64,000 nucleotides of DNA from Asterias rubens (lineage: Eukaryota > Echinodermata > Asteroidea > Forcipulatida > Asteriidae), in the NCBI RefSeq assembly GCF_902459465.1, contig NC_047082.1, forward strand, positions 4,030,001-4,094,000, in the 5' to 3' direction. Of this stretch, positions 1-12,800 are shown piece after piece. Under the pieces are notes generated by a model, which saw nothing but the letters and a program-made list of their open reading frames with translations, was not told where the DNA came from and ran no database searches. Position numbers and translations under genes: made by a program. Position 1 is the first letter of the stretch, and every line of letters starts with the position of its first letter.

Positions 1-190
1 ACAAGGTGGACAGCTCTATCAAATGGGGCGGTATTTTTGGATGAGCTTGAGCGATTTCTCACTTAGACTGGTCGCTTAAGGACAGGTATTGGTTTTACAG
101 AACTATTGATATCATTCGATACAACGTACATGTATTACAGTAGATGTACGTCAGTATCTTGACATGGGTCCAAGGCCAACCTCTGGCACG

Positions 191-475
191 TCATGGCCTA
201 AAGGTTAAGAGCACCCGACTCGAACTCTGGTGTTTCTGATCAGCAGCGTGTGGGTTCGAGTCCCAGTCGTGACACCTGGCAAAACACTTAACCATGATGC
301 TTTGTCCTTCGAATGGAACGTAAAGCCGTTGGTCCCTTGTGTTGTTTAACGTACCCGGTGCACCTATCGTAAAGAGAAGGTGTTCGTCCTGGTGTTCCTG
401 GTTTGATTGATCGGCAGCATATTGCACCACAGCACCTTGTAAATCATCACATGGTGCTATAAAGGAATAGGCCTC
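191..475 (+). mobile_element. tRNA-derived SINE, variant 1
   Basis: A pol III-like head GTCATGGCCTAAAGGTTAAG (A box region) and GGTTCGAGTCC (B box) precede a body with AACGTAAAGCCGTTGGTCCC. A reversed relative with the same body lies at 4545-4775. Confidence 0.8.
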
Positions 476-706
476 ATACTTCAAAACTTAGCTCCACAAA
501 CCTCGCAGGACAAAATACTGAGCGCTTTGAAAAGCCCCTAGAGGGTGTGATAAAGTGCTATATGTGTTATGATTATTCTTGTAGACCTTCCCCAGGGTAT
601 GGGGTTTGTTCCTTTTTTTGGAATAAAACTTGATCAGTACAATTATTAATTTACAAGCTTCGAAGTGTGACGTCAGATATTCAGGCTATTTCTCAGTGGA
701 CCTTAC

Positions 707-850
707 CTGAGTCAACGAGTTGATTTTCTGTTGGTTTCTTGTTAGCTCAGCTGTGTACTTCTGACTCTTGTCTCTGTGGGAAGCGATCTCCTTCTTGTAA
801 CCATCTACATTGGACTGTAGGATCCTGTATCGCTCACCGGCAAAATCCAG
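707..850 (-). CDS. TPR: TPR exon 17 (last exon inside the window)
   Basis: The peptide [20 protein letters not shown] then [16 protein letters not shown] matches vertebrate [32 protein letters not shown]. The next expected block (DLRGANEKL-like) is not found in 1-706, so the following exon is outside. Confidence 0.96.
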
Positions 851-3800
851 CTGTGGCAAATAATTCAACAAGCTTTTAAAGGCAGGGATGTGATTAGCTG
901 AAAAACCCCGAACTGCGAGTGCAAAGCGTCATGTCTTAATGAGTTTGATCGTATTTACAGAAAATTTGATATTACATTTTTTTATTTTTTGGGGGGGAAG
1001 TCTCTGTGAAAAACTCATTTGTTTGAAGCTGCTTATTTGTTATCTGCTTATTTGTAATTGTTTCTTTCACTCATGGTATATTTTATTGGTCTCTTTATGC
1101 GCTTAGAGGCTTTTAGCATCAGGCGCTTTAAAATGTCTTTATTGTTGTTATTATTATTGACTGGTAAGGTCAAATACCAACAGTCAAGTTGTGACCTCTG
1201 ACATTGGTCATACCTGCGAGGTCAGCTGGGCATTCTGCACTCTGAAGTCCGACACATCTTTGCGCATTTTCTCTAGCTGCTCGTTGAGCAATCGCTCGTT
1301 CTCAGCTTTCTCCCTCTTGTAAGTCACCAACTCTCCCTGAAGCGTCTTGAGGGCTTCCCTGGCCGTGTCCTCAGAATCTGCCCTAGGGGTTTGGGACTGA
1401 CTTGGGGTTTGTTGTCCTGGGGTTCCTGCAGCTGCTGCAGGAGCTCTTATTGGAGATTGCAATGGGCTGGCGGACATCATCAGGGACGCCTTAAATATAG
1501 AGGAAGTGGATTCATTCTTTACATCAAAACCCAACTTGGAAGGCAACTCAATGATAAATACAAATGGTTCCCCCTTAAATCAAATTCATCATAAGTCCAC
1601 AAGACAAAATTATGGAAGATAGAACAATACGAAGATGAAAACAATTTAATATCAAATCAGCAAGTAAATAAAATGTGTCAAGGACTATGACAGAAAATGG
1701 CGGTTTACAGTGCCACTCCGCTGTAGCACTTTGTACAATCCCTCTGTCAGACAATGGCCTCTGCCATATCGGTTTGTCAAGTGACTGTGTCTGGGTTATA
1801 CCACTTACCGGTGGGGGTGTTGTGCCACTCTGCTGTAGTAGCACCTTGTACATATCCCTCTGTCAGACAATGGCCTCTACCATACAGGTTTGTCAAATGA
1901 CACTTGGACAGTGAATGGATTATACCACTTACCGGTGGGGGTGTTGTGCCACTCTGCTGTAATAGCTCCTTGTACATATCCCTCTGTCAGACAATGGCCT
2001 CTACCATACAGGTTTGTCAAATGACAGTGTCTGGGTTATACCACTTACCGGTGGGGGGGGGGGGTTGTGCCACTCTGCTGTAATAGCTCCTTGTACATAT
2101 CCCTCTGTCAGACAATGGCCTCTACCATACAGGTTTGTCAAATGACTGTGTCTGGGTTATACCACTTACCGGTGGGGTGTTGTGCCACTCTGCTGTAATA
2201 GCACCTTGTACATATCCCTCTGTCGGACAATGGCCTCTTCCATGTCTGTTTGTCAAATGACTGTGTCTGGGTTATACCACTTACCGGTGGGGGTGTTGTG
2301 CCACTCTGCTGTAGTAGAACCTTGTACATATCCCTCTGTCGGACAATGGCCTCTACCATGTCGGTTTGTCTGGCCCTGGCATATCTCATCTCCTCAATGT
2401 CTTTAAGTGCGCTATCCAGTTGCTGTTTCAACTCCGTCGTTCTGGTTATGATGGGAAACAGAAAAAAAGAAAAAGTTGGTCCGTCAACCAAAATTGAATT
2501 ACATTGTGAAGAAAACGACATAACAAACCAATCACAAGAACCATCTCTGCCCTCACAGGTACCTATTTAACCCTGGGTGGAGAGAAGCAATTATAGTTAA
2601 GTGTCTTGCTCAGGGACACAAGTGTCACAACCAGGATTCAAACCGACACTCTGCTGAACAGAAGCACCAGAGCTTAAGTTCGATGCTCCTATCCGCTCGG
2701 CCAGGACACACTAGCAGAGTGAGGGCTGGAGTCCCGGTTGTGTCCCTGAGCAAGACAGTTAACTATAATTGCTTCTCTCCACCCAGGGGTAAATGGGTAC
2801 CTGTGAGGGCAGAGATGGTTCTTGTGATTGATTTAGCCGAGTAAAGCATAATTTCTTGCACAGGCTGTATACTCCCCAGGGAGCTGAGATGGTTTAAGGA
2901 ATGAAATGTATGGTCCAGTGACCAGCAGCTGATTTCACGAAACGCTAGGATTAGTTCTATCTCGAGTTAGGACAAGTAACCCGTCCTAACTTTGGATGGG
3001 TTCAATGCGTCCTACGGAACTTATTTTGTGTTAAGTCCTAAGATTAATCCTAAGTTGAAAGAGTTTGGTGAAATCCACGGCTGGCATGGCTGGGGTAATA
3101 CAGTTGGAAGCGCTGTGAGACGCCCTTTAGATGTGAAAAGAGCTATATAAAAAATGGTTATAATTATTATTATTTTTATTAGACTCTGTTTCTTAAGAAG
3201 TATGGTAGTGACTTACTTGCTCTCGACTGTGAGACTCTCTTCCCGTTCTGTCTTCTCACTCAGCTCACGCAACGAGGCAATCAGCTTCTCATTCTGCATT
3301 TGCAGTTCCTCAATACTCCTAGAAGTCACAACAATATTATTAGTATTATTATTAATAATATTTATTATTGCAAGGACAAAAAGCCAATAGCACATGCCTG
3401 GAACAAAACTTTTTAACTAAATTACTGTAACTCAGAAGCCTTTTAAGGCACTGGATTGCTGGACACCTTTGCTAATTGTCAAAGACCAGTCTTCTCACTT
3501 GGTGTATCTCAAAATATGCACAAAATAAAAAAAAACTATGAAAAATTAAACTCAATTGGTCGTCAAAGTTGCAAGATAGTAATGGAAGAAGAAACACCCT
3601 CGTCACACGAAGTTGTGTGCTTTCAGATGCTTGATTCCGGGACCTCAAATATAATTCTGAGGTCTTGAAATCAAATTCAAATATTTTAGTGGAAAACCAA
3701 TTCTTTCTTGAAAACTATGTTATCTCAGATGAAGCCGTTTTTCACAATGTTTTTTTTTTTTACTATCAACAATTATTGCTCGTTACCAAGAACAGTTTTG

Positions 3801-6800
3801 ATGCTAAAAATGCTTTTGAGTAATTACCAATAGTGTCCAATGCCACTGGCTACCTTAAAATACTGACTTGGGGCCAAATCGTAATGTCTTACTGACCTGA
3901 ACGAGACAAGATGTTCACTGATGACATTAGATGAGCTGGAGACATCGGGTGATGACACGTTAGCATCGGCGCTGATAGGACCTCCTCTTGCTTCATGTAC
4001 CTCCTTCAACAACACACGTACCTATGTCAAAGATCCACAAAAAGTTAATGGTAATAATTACAACACTAATAATAATAATAATAACGGACATTTATATTTC
4101 GCAGTTACCTATATAAATCTACTCTACTGCGCATTACAAGGTATACGAAAAATGCAGAGAAAAAAATGAACAACAAATACAAATACACAAACGGAGCAAG
4201 AATGAATTAAATGGGTGAAGTAAACAAATGGGTTTTTAACTTAGATTTAAATAAATTAAGTGAAGCAGACTGTCTAAAGCAAGGTGGGAGATTGTTCCAA
4301 AGATTTGGAGCGGTGTATAGAAATGGCCGATCACCGAGTGTAGGCCTAGATTTCCTAGATGGGTGAGATAACAATGTGGGATCTTGAGAACTCCTGAGAC
4401 GGTAGGTTGATTGAGAATGGCTCTATAGGTTAATAATAGAACTTTAAATGCTATTCTTTGTCGAACCGGTAACCAGGCTCTTGTATAGCGCATGTATCAC
4501 ATGTGGAGCTACGTTCTTGAAGTATGAGACCTTCATTCCTTTAAAGGTGCTGTGGTTTGCCCATCAAACCAGGAACACGGTGGTGAACACGTTCTCTTTT
4601 CGAAAAACTGACTGGGTTCTTTTATGTGCGTTACACAACACAAGGGACCAACGGCTTTACGTCCCATCAGAAGGCAAAGCATCATGGTTAAGTGTCTTGC
4701 TTAAGGACACAGACATCATGGCTGGGACTCAACCCCATACTCTGCTGATCAGAAACACCCCAGCTTGAGTCCCACTCACCTTGCAGTAAAAATACCTGGC
4801 ACTTTGTATCCTTTGGCAAAAGGCACGTTATAAATACGGTTATTATTATTATTTTTATTTACCTGTTGTCCTAGATCAGTGCACTGCTGTTTCAGTCGGA
4901 TGATTTCCCTAACGGACATGTTGGCTCGACGGTCTGCTTCGTCAGCAGCAATACGTAACTGCTCGCATTCCTGTGTAGACAAAAAAGTATTGAGAGGTTA
5001 TGAAGCTTTGCATGGCATTGAAGATAATGGGAAGGTAACCAATAGGAGACGTTCCAACGCTAGGCGGCAGCAGACATACCGGGTAAATTTCCATTGTTTA
5101 CGTAGTTCTGAACATGCGCATAATTCTGAGAACAATGGATTTACCGGGTAAGTCTGCTGCCCTCTATCGTCCCAGAAAGTCTCCCATTGGTAATCACTCT
5201 GAAAGTTAATAGACCGATCCAGTAGGCTCCGCCCACGACGCACGTGTGAGCAAACACACGTGGGGCTCTCCATTGCCTTTCTGCACAACTCTGCCGCGCC
5301 CACCAAGATACGCGCACGCATGTCGGACCTTAGTGTCGGACCTTCATCGCGTTGTGATTGGTTAATACGCAATGGGGCGGAGCTTAATGGATCGGTCTAT
5401 TGGCAATAACAGCTATTGCTTAGAAGCCCACAGTAGATTTCAATAATATAAAGCATTATTGAGGTTTAGCTGCACAATACGCGAGCAAAAACGTGAACGT
5501 AAACGTCAGAAAATGTTGTTTCTAGGCGACGTCACCATTTAGGACTGATATATTTTCATGCTCACGTATGAAGTGTGCACGTACGTACCTGATTTAAAAA
5601 ATGGGAACTTCACATATGCTAAAAACTGGAGATTTTACCAACACAATTACTGCTGTTCACGTTCAGGTTGCTGGCGTAACGTGTAGCTTAACCTCCAGAT
5701 TTTAGAAGCATCTTGCTTCCAAGTAATGTGGTTAAGTAATAACAGTGCCCAGTGCTTTTAATGTGTACTTACGATGAGGTTGGCATCCATACGTGAAGAT
5801 AGTTGATGTGTTGTCTGCAATGCTTTCTCATAATCGTCTCTCTGTTTCTGCATTATCGGAGCCTTCTCTTCTACCTCCTGTATACACACACAGATAACCA
5901 AGAAATTGTCAGCAGGGTTCAACATTTTGCATGGAGATGGAGTGGGGTGCAAAGGTTGTGCATAGACTTATATATAAGAACTAAAGGGCGCACTGGTGAT
6001 GCTTCTTACACTAACGCGAGGAGACACGCGCATGCCATTCTGTATGCGCGTTGAATATGAAACACATGTTGGAGTTTGTGTTTATTGAACGCTACACGAT
6101 GCTGTTTTGTCAACTTACAAAATGGCCGCACAAACACACGCTGTGCGATGCCTGTTTTGTCAACTTAGAAAATGGTCGCATGTGGCATGGTATATTGGCT
6201 GGTAAACATATTCCAGTAAGCATAATTATTTAGCGCTTAGCTGCTTTTTGTGCTTAAGCAGCTGTATGAAATTTAGACCAGGTCATAACTTTACTGGCCC
6301 GACAGTAAAGCCACTGGCTTAGGGTCTGCTGTCCAGTGTAAAATGTAAGCCCTGTTATTTCTGTACTTACCTCTAGGATCTGATCCAGGTAATCGTTGAG
6401 TCTCAGATTCTCAGCCTTCCCTACTTCTAACTCGTCTGAACATTTCACATACTCGCTGTACATCTGTGTGTAAGGTCAGGAAAAATACAGTCAAGAGCAA
6501 AAACAAAACAATTTCAATACAGGGATCAGAGAGCTGAGACTCTACAAGATGAAAATGATGGAAATTATACAAATATAACAGGGTTTAAGGGTGACTAAGC
6601 GATATTGGCTCCCCGAGGTATTGGAAGTTGACCAACTAGTTCCCGAGGCGAAACCGAGGGGAGCTCATATTGACTAGTCACCTGAAACATGATTTGGAGA
6701 AAGGGAAAAGTGCATGTGATAAAACAAAAGTTTGTTCATGTGTTGAATGTCACTAGATGTATACAAAAGAGTACCACGATCGTAAAGCGCATGACAAGTA

Positions 6801-9800
6801 GAATAGCACCCGGGCTGGCCGGTCACACACTGGTAAATGCGCATGACAAGTAGAATAGCGCATTTAGCAAGGATGCTTTCTATGTAAACCAGAAACACCA
6901 GGGTTAACCCCTACTCTTCCAAGAAAAGTGTTCTGGGTTCTGTTACGTGCACTACCAATCCTAGTACATTGAATTGAACTAAAGAGATTGGGCTATCGAC
7001 CCAAATCAACTGCCACCCGGGGCAGGTTGCCACCTACTCCTGGGGCTAAAACAGGGTTACCTCCATCACAGTTTGTCAGGATGTAGGCATGGGTATCATC
7101 CACTTAACCTTTTTGAGATAAGCTAGCCACTATCGGAGTGCACTGTGTGGTTTGTATACAGACAGATTTACACAAACCTAACAGTGTTATAGTAGTGTGT
7201 CCACCATACCTCACAATGGCTTCCAGGAGCCTGGCTGATAGAGCAGAACATGCTACCTACCCAACTTTCTACTAAGCAATTATAGTTCAGCGCCTTGCTC
7301 AAAGGCAGAAGTGTCATGACCGGGATTCGAACCCCCACTCTGCTGCTGACAACATTAAAGCTTAAGTTCGGTTAACTACTAGACTGCTCGGCCACCATTT
7401 GCTGACAGTTTATTGCCACGTCCCAATGATTCGTGATGCAAAGTTGTATTACACCACAGTGAAGCCCGGATCATACTTCCTGTGAATGCCAATGCAAAAC
7501 CGATGTTGAAGTCACAGGGGCGGTTTTCGCAGCGAATTTACACAAATTACTTGTTGCGAATTTGTGGTGTCAAGAATCCTTCGCATTCACAGGAAGTATG
7601 AACCGGCTGTAGACTTGGTAACAAAGAGTCTGGTGCCAATTTACTTGATGTAATCAGATACCAGTTCATGGTTCAGGGTCAGGACTGTACACACCTGAGT
7701 CAGAGTCAGTCCAGACTTAAGGAAGCTACTTGCAGCAGCTGCTGTTGGTGAGAGACTGTTCAGCTCGTCATCAGAGAGCTTCAGGGCGATGCCTTTCTTC
7801 CTGGCAGCATTCAGAAGGTCGTTGGCATCGGCAAGCTCCCTCTCCAACCTGGCTATCTTGTCATCTGAGAATGAAAGGCAAAGTATATCTTTTATTTTTT
7901 GGAACCGTTTGAATGTTTAAAAGCAGTGGACACTATTATACACATATTGACTGGCAATGAGGTAACTAGTGTACGTCTATTCCCCCGAGGGACTTTGAGT
8001 GACAAGACGAGGGACCTATTTCCCAGAGGCCGAAGGCTGGGGGAAATGGGCCCCTCTTCTGGTCACTCACGTTACCGAATTATGCCAGTCAATATGTCAG
8101 TTTTATAACACAGCTCGGTCTTAAATATGAAATAAGAACAGTTTTGTAGTTGCTGTTCACGGTTCAAGTCAAGAGAGGGCAGTGTAACCGGGCACTTTTT
8201 TCAAAGACTAGTGCCCGCTCGGGAACTAGTTCCCGCAAAACACACGCACGCGATCACTAGACTATATTAGTTCATCCCACGTGACCGTGTTTCAGCCAAC
8301 CAGAACACAGAAAAAGTAAGAGGTGTGTTATAATGGTAATTAATCAAAATAATTATTAGCACAAAACCTTACTAGGTATAGAGTAATGGGGAGAGGTTGG
8401 TAGTATAAAACATTGCGAGAAACGGCTCCCTCTGAAGTGGAGTAGTTTTCGAGAAAGAAGTAATTTTCAACGAATTTGATTTTGAGACCTCAGATTTAGA
8501 ATTTGAGGTCTCGAAATCAAGCATCTGAAAGCACACAACTCCGTGTGACAAGGGTGTTTTTTCTTTCATTATTATCTCGCAACTTCGACGACCGATTGAG
8601 CTCAAATTTTCACAGGTTTGATATTTTATGCATATGTTGAGATACACCAAGTGAGAAGACTTGTCTTTTACAATTACCAATAGTGTCCAGTGTCTTGAAA
8701 GAGTGGTGACGAGTTCTTAAATTGCCAATTAAAACCAGCAGGGTCGTGCCCGTGCGGTTTAGGCCCTAGCTAAAGGCTAAGTTCTTTATCAAATGGCCAC
8801 CACCCTTCGCGGTTTAACAGCTTTATTAAGAACTAGTCACAATTCTTTTATTCCCACGCTTAAATGCCCTTTTTATTAAAAAGCAAAAATATATAGACAG
8901 TCTGTGACAAATTTTCTTTGCAAATTTTCAAACATATTTTGTGCCATTGGGTTGTGTGTATACGCGCATGTACAAATAGATTAGGGAAGACCTCGAATCC
9001 TATCCTATGGTTGGACCTATGAGGACTTTAGGTGCCCTTAAGGTTCAAGGGTCGTAATAGCTTATGATAGGGTGCAGCCAGATTCATGAATAAGCGATAA
9101 TCAAGAGGTCAAACATGGGGCCAAACTGCTCATTAAAATTGGCTGCTGCAGCACAAAGCAAATCGGTTTCAATAGGCAACACCGAGCACAAAGGCCAGTG
9201 AATGTTGGTTTCAATTCCATTGCAATTCTAGAGCAGTGTCATATGAACTAGACCACCGCGATTGCCTGGTAGCTAGAGGCAGTTTGAATCCTATATTTAA
9301 GCAGAGGGTACCGCAACAATTTAACAGATAGACGGTGTGACCTATGTTTACATTCAAACCGCCCTCTGTTGACAAAACACTATATACGTCATGTTTCGCC
9401 GGGCACTGAGTTGCGTAGTCATAGTAAGATTGTGTTCACTTTATAGCTGGCTGCCAAAACACAAAGGTTTTTGCACGGCGGTATGCACGCGAATCATGCT
9501 ATGGTTTTTGAGTGACGTCAGAGGTCACATTGTCTATACTGTACCAATGTAATTGTGGGTGGGCCCACCCCTATTGGCCGACCACGCAAGACGTGTCAAA
9601 TGGCATGCAACTGCTTGGAGTCAATGCAAGGGACAAGACAGAAAGGGCCAAGTGGAGGAGAGCAATACAATTACACATACCATAAGGAGAAAGCAGGCCA
9701 ACCCAGAACAGACTGGACAACGCCCTTAAAACCGCCATGATGATATGTGGTGCGATCAAGCAAAATGAGTCGTGTGTCGACCCTTGTCATTTTGTATTTT

Positions 9801-12800
9801 TTTAAACATCTGAAAAGACCAAAAGCTATGCTTAACTACTTTGAAAACTCCATGTTTATACAACCTTTTGTTCATAAGTTTTGAAAAGAGAAACACCAAG
9901 GGATATGAGTAACTGAAACAAACAGAAAGGGGTTGAAACCCTTTTTTTTAGGGCGCACATACATCCCACTGGCGCCCCGGGTATTACTTCGAATACTGCG
10001 CCAACGCCTTTGAAGTTTGATATGTCGTCATTTTAGTTCCAAACATGCAATTAACAAGCAGCTAATATTGCTGGCATACGACTCATCTACTTGATTGCAT
10101 CACATATATAAATGTAGAAACAGACTAATCACTTACTCATCTCTGTTTCTTTGGCAGAGTATTCAGCGTCCATCTGTTGGAGTTGTGTCTTTTGTTGTTC
10201 TTGCGACTCCGAGGCTTGACCAAGTAGTTTCTGGAGCTCCTCAACGGCTGTGATCAACTCACGTACCTTCTCTTGAGCTTCTAATGCCGCTTTCTACACA
10301 TACATGAATTTTGGGAAAGGATTTTAAACTTGGCATGGTGGAAATACGATATAGAAAAGTTTGCAGTACCACCATGTAATGATAATCTCTTTAGGGTGTC
10401 GTGGCCAAGCAGATAAGAGCACCCAACTCAAGCTCTGGTGCTTCTGTGCAGCAGAGTGTGGGTTCAAATCCCGGTCGTGACACTTGTGTCCCTGAGCAAG
10501 ACACTTAACTATAATTGCTTCTCTCCACCCAGGGGTAAATGGGTACCTATGAGGGCAGAGAGTGGTTCTTGTGATTGATTTAGCCGAGTAGCGCATATTA
10601 ATGTTGCACAGGCTGCATACTACCCGCCAGGGAGCTGAGATGGTTTAAGGAGTGATTTAAGGCCCAGTGACCAGGGGTAAAAATGTGAAGCGCTTTGGGA
10701 CGCCCTCCGGGTGTGAAAAGCTTTATATAAAAACGGGTTGTTATTATTATTATCTCTAAATGAGTTGGGCTGGTCGGTTTCTACTCGACGTTTCGATCAG
10801 TATGCTCTGGATACATAATGAGCCCCATGTGATACATTGTCATGAGCCCCCCTGTGACATCCACGTAACATAAATCAGGGGTGAGAGTCATTACTAACAA
10901 GAAAGTCTGAAACTTGGACACAAATTCAAAGGTATGTTAAAATGATGCCATTTCTACCATTTGGTAACCCCTGGGGTTATAGCTTCCAAGGAGCTTTTGG
11001 AAACAGTATCCAAAGCACTAGAGAAGTAGACCAATGACCAGGATTTCTCTATTTGTGAAAATAAAAAGTTTGATTTTCTTCACCAGGTTGACATGAAAAG
11101 TCTGAATTCAGCCAAATGTCTGAACAATCTCATCCCTGATAAATAGCAACCTCTGTCATCGTACCTCATCACTTTTGACACATGTTTTTAGTGCATATTT
11201 CATTTTTGTATTTTAATGTTCGTTAACAAGCAAAACACAAGCGCATTTCACTGTCAGATCAGGGGAACAATAATTTTATTCCAAAATTCAATTTTTTAAT
11301 ATATTGATTTACTTTACAATATAATCTATGCACTAAAGAACAAAGTAATACTTTTAAATGATGCAGATATTTTAGGTCAAAGGTCTCCAACCACTAGTTT
11401 TCAATAGTTGTTCCTGGCTTAAACAAACAACTTTGTTGGTTAATCAGAGATGAAACATAAAACTTTGTACAAAAGTTTTTAGTTTGATATTATGGGGTTT
11501 CTCTCCTAAAATGTTGATGAAAAAAGTTTCATCAAGGGCAGAAATTAGGGGACAAGATCATCCAAAAGTGTTTTTTTTCCCCCACTTTTTGTAAAACAAA
11601 TTTTTTAATTGAATTTCAATTTTCAGTTATTTATTTTGACCCATCCAACAACAATTTCGAAAAAAAAGATTGTTTAAAAACGTTGACTATTACGAATGGC
11701 CCCCTATGCAGATCTTGACTCCATAACCTACCTCGTACAGTCCAGCCAGCTTATTCTGGGCATGAAGCTCACCACCAAACTGTTCTTCACTCTTAGCATA
11801 CGCGTCATTACTCTATAACCAAGATCAAGAATCCAAAATTACTTATACATTTCGTAACTTAAAGGGTTAGGATACTTTTTGTATGACACAAAGCACAAAC
11901 GTCCACAGATTTACTTTTAATTTACAAGGTCTAAAGATATTGATGGTAGATAGCTTCCCTTAAAATATTACATGAACATGCCGAGGTGCTGTAGTTTTTG
12001 AAAAATAGGTAAAACAATTTCATATTTTTCATCTCAGAGAGGCGAAAATTATTTCCACATGTACAATGGATATAAGTGGCTCCCCTGAAAACATTACTCT
12101 GTGATTTTCACTTTTCACAAAAACTTATGACAACAAAGGGAACGGAAACTTCAACAGGTAAGTTATACTACATACATCTTCATTCACAGTGAGTAGGGAT
12201 TCATGTCGTGGTCAAAACAAAAGGTTTCAAAACCCTTTAAAAGAAAGGTTGAGTTTTACAAATGAAAAAACCTCAACCATGTTCCCCCCCCAAAACAAAA
12301 TGTACACTGTGCCTTAAAGGCAGTGGACACTATTAGTAATTACCCAAAATAATTATTAGCATAAAACCTTTCTTGGTGACGAGTAATGGAGAGCTGTTGA
12401 TAGTGTTTAAAACATTGTGAGAAACGACTCCCTCTGAAGCAACATAGTTTTTGAAAAAGAAGTAACTTTCCACGAATTTGATTTTGAGACTCAAGGAGCC
12501 CAGCATTTGAGACTTACCGTTGTCATTTTTCCGATGAGTTCCTCAATGCGGATTTCCTGGTCTTTATTGGTCGTCTTGTAGGTGTCCACTATCTCTTGGA
12601 GGTGTTTAATCTCATCTGCTCGCTCGTTAAGCTCACCTTGGAGCTCCAAGATCTGGTTGGACTATATAGAAGCCAAGAAGTAAACGATAATAATAAACAA
12701 CAACAAAACATTATAATAATAATAATTTGGGGGGCTAATCATCCTTACTTGCAGCTAAGAGCTGAATTGCAAAGGACGCGGCTACAACGTGTTCGAGAAG

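Noticed and set aside
2138..2521. 127-codon open frame extending TPR exon 15 into the repeat array
   Set aside because: It crosses a good donor and enters the next unit out of frame; kept only as a possible aberrant readthrough.
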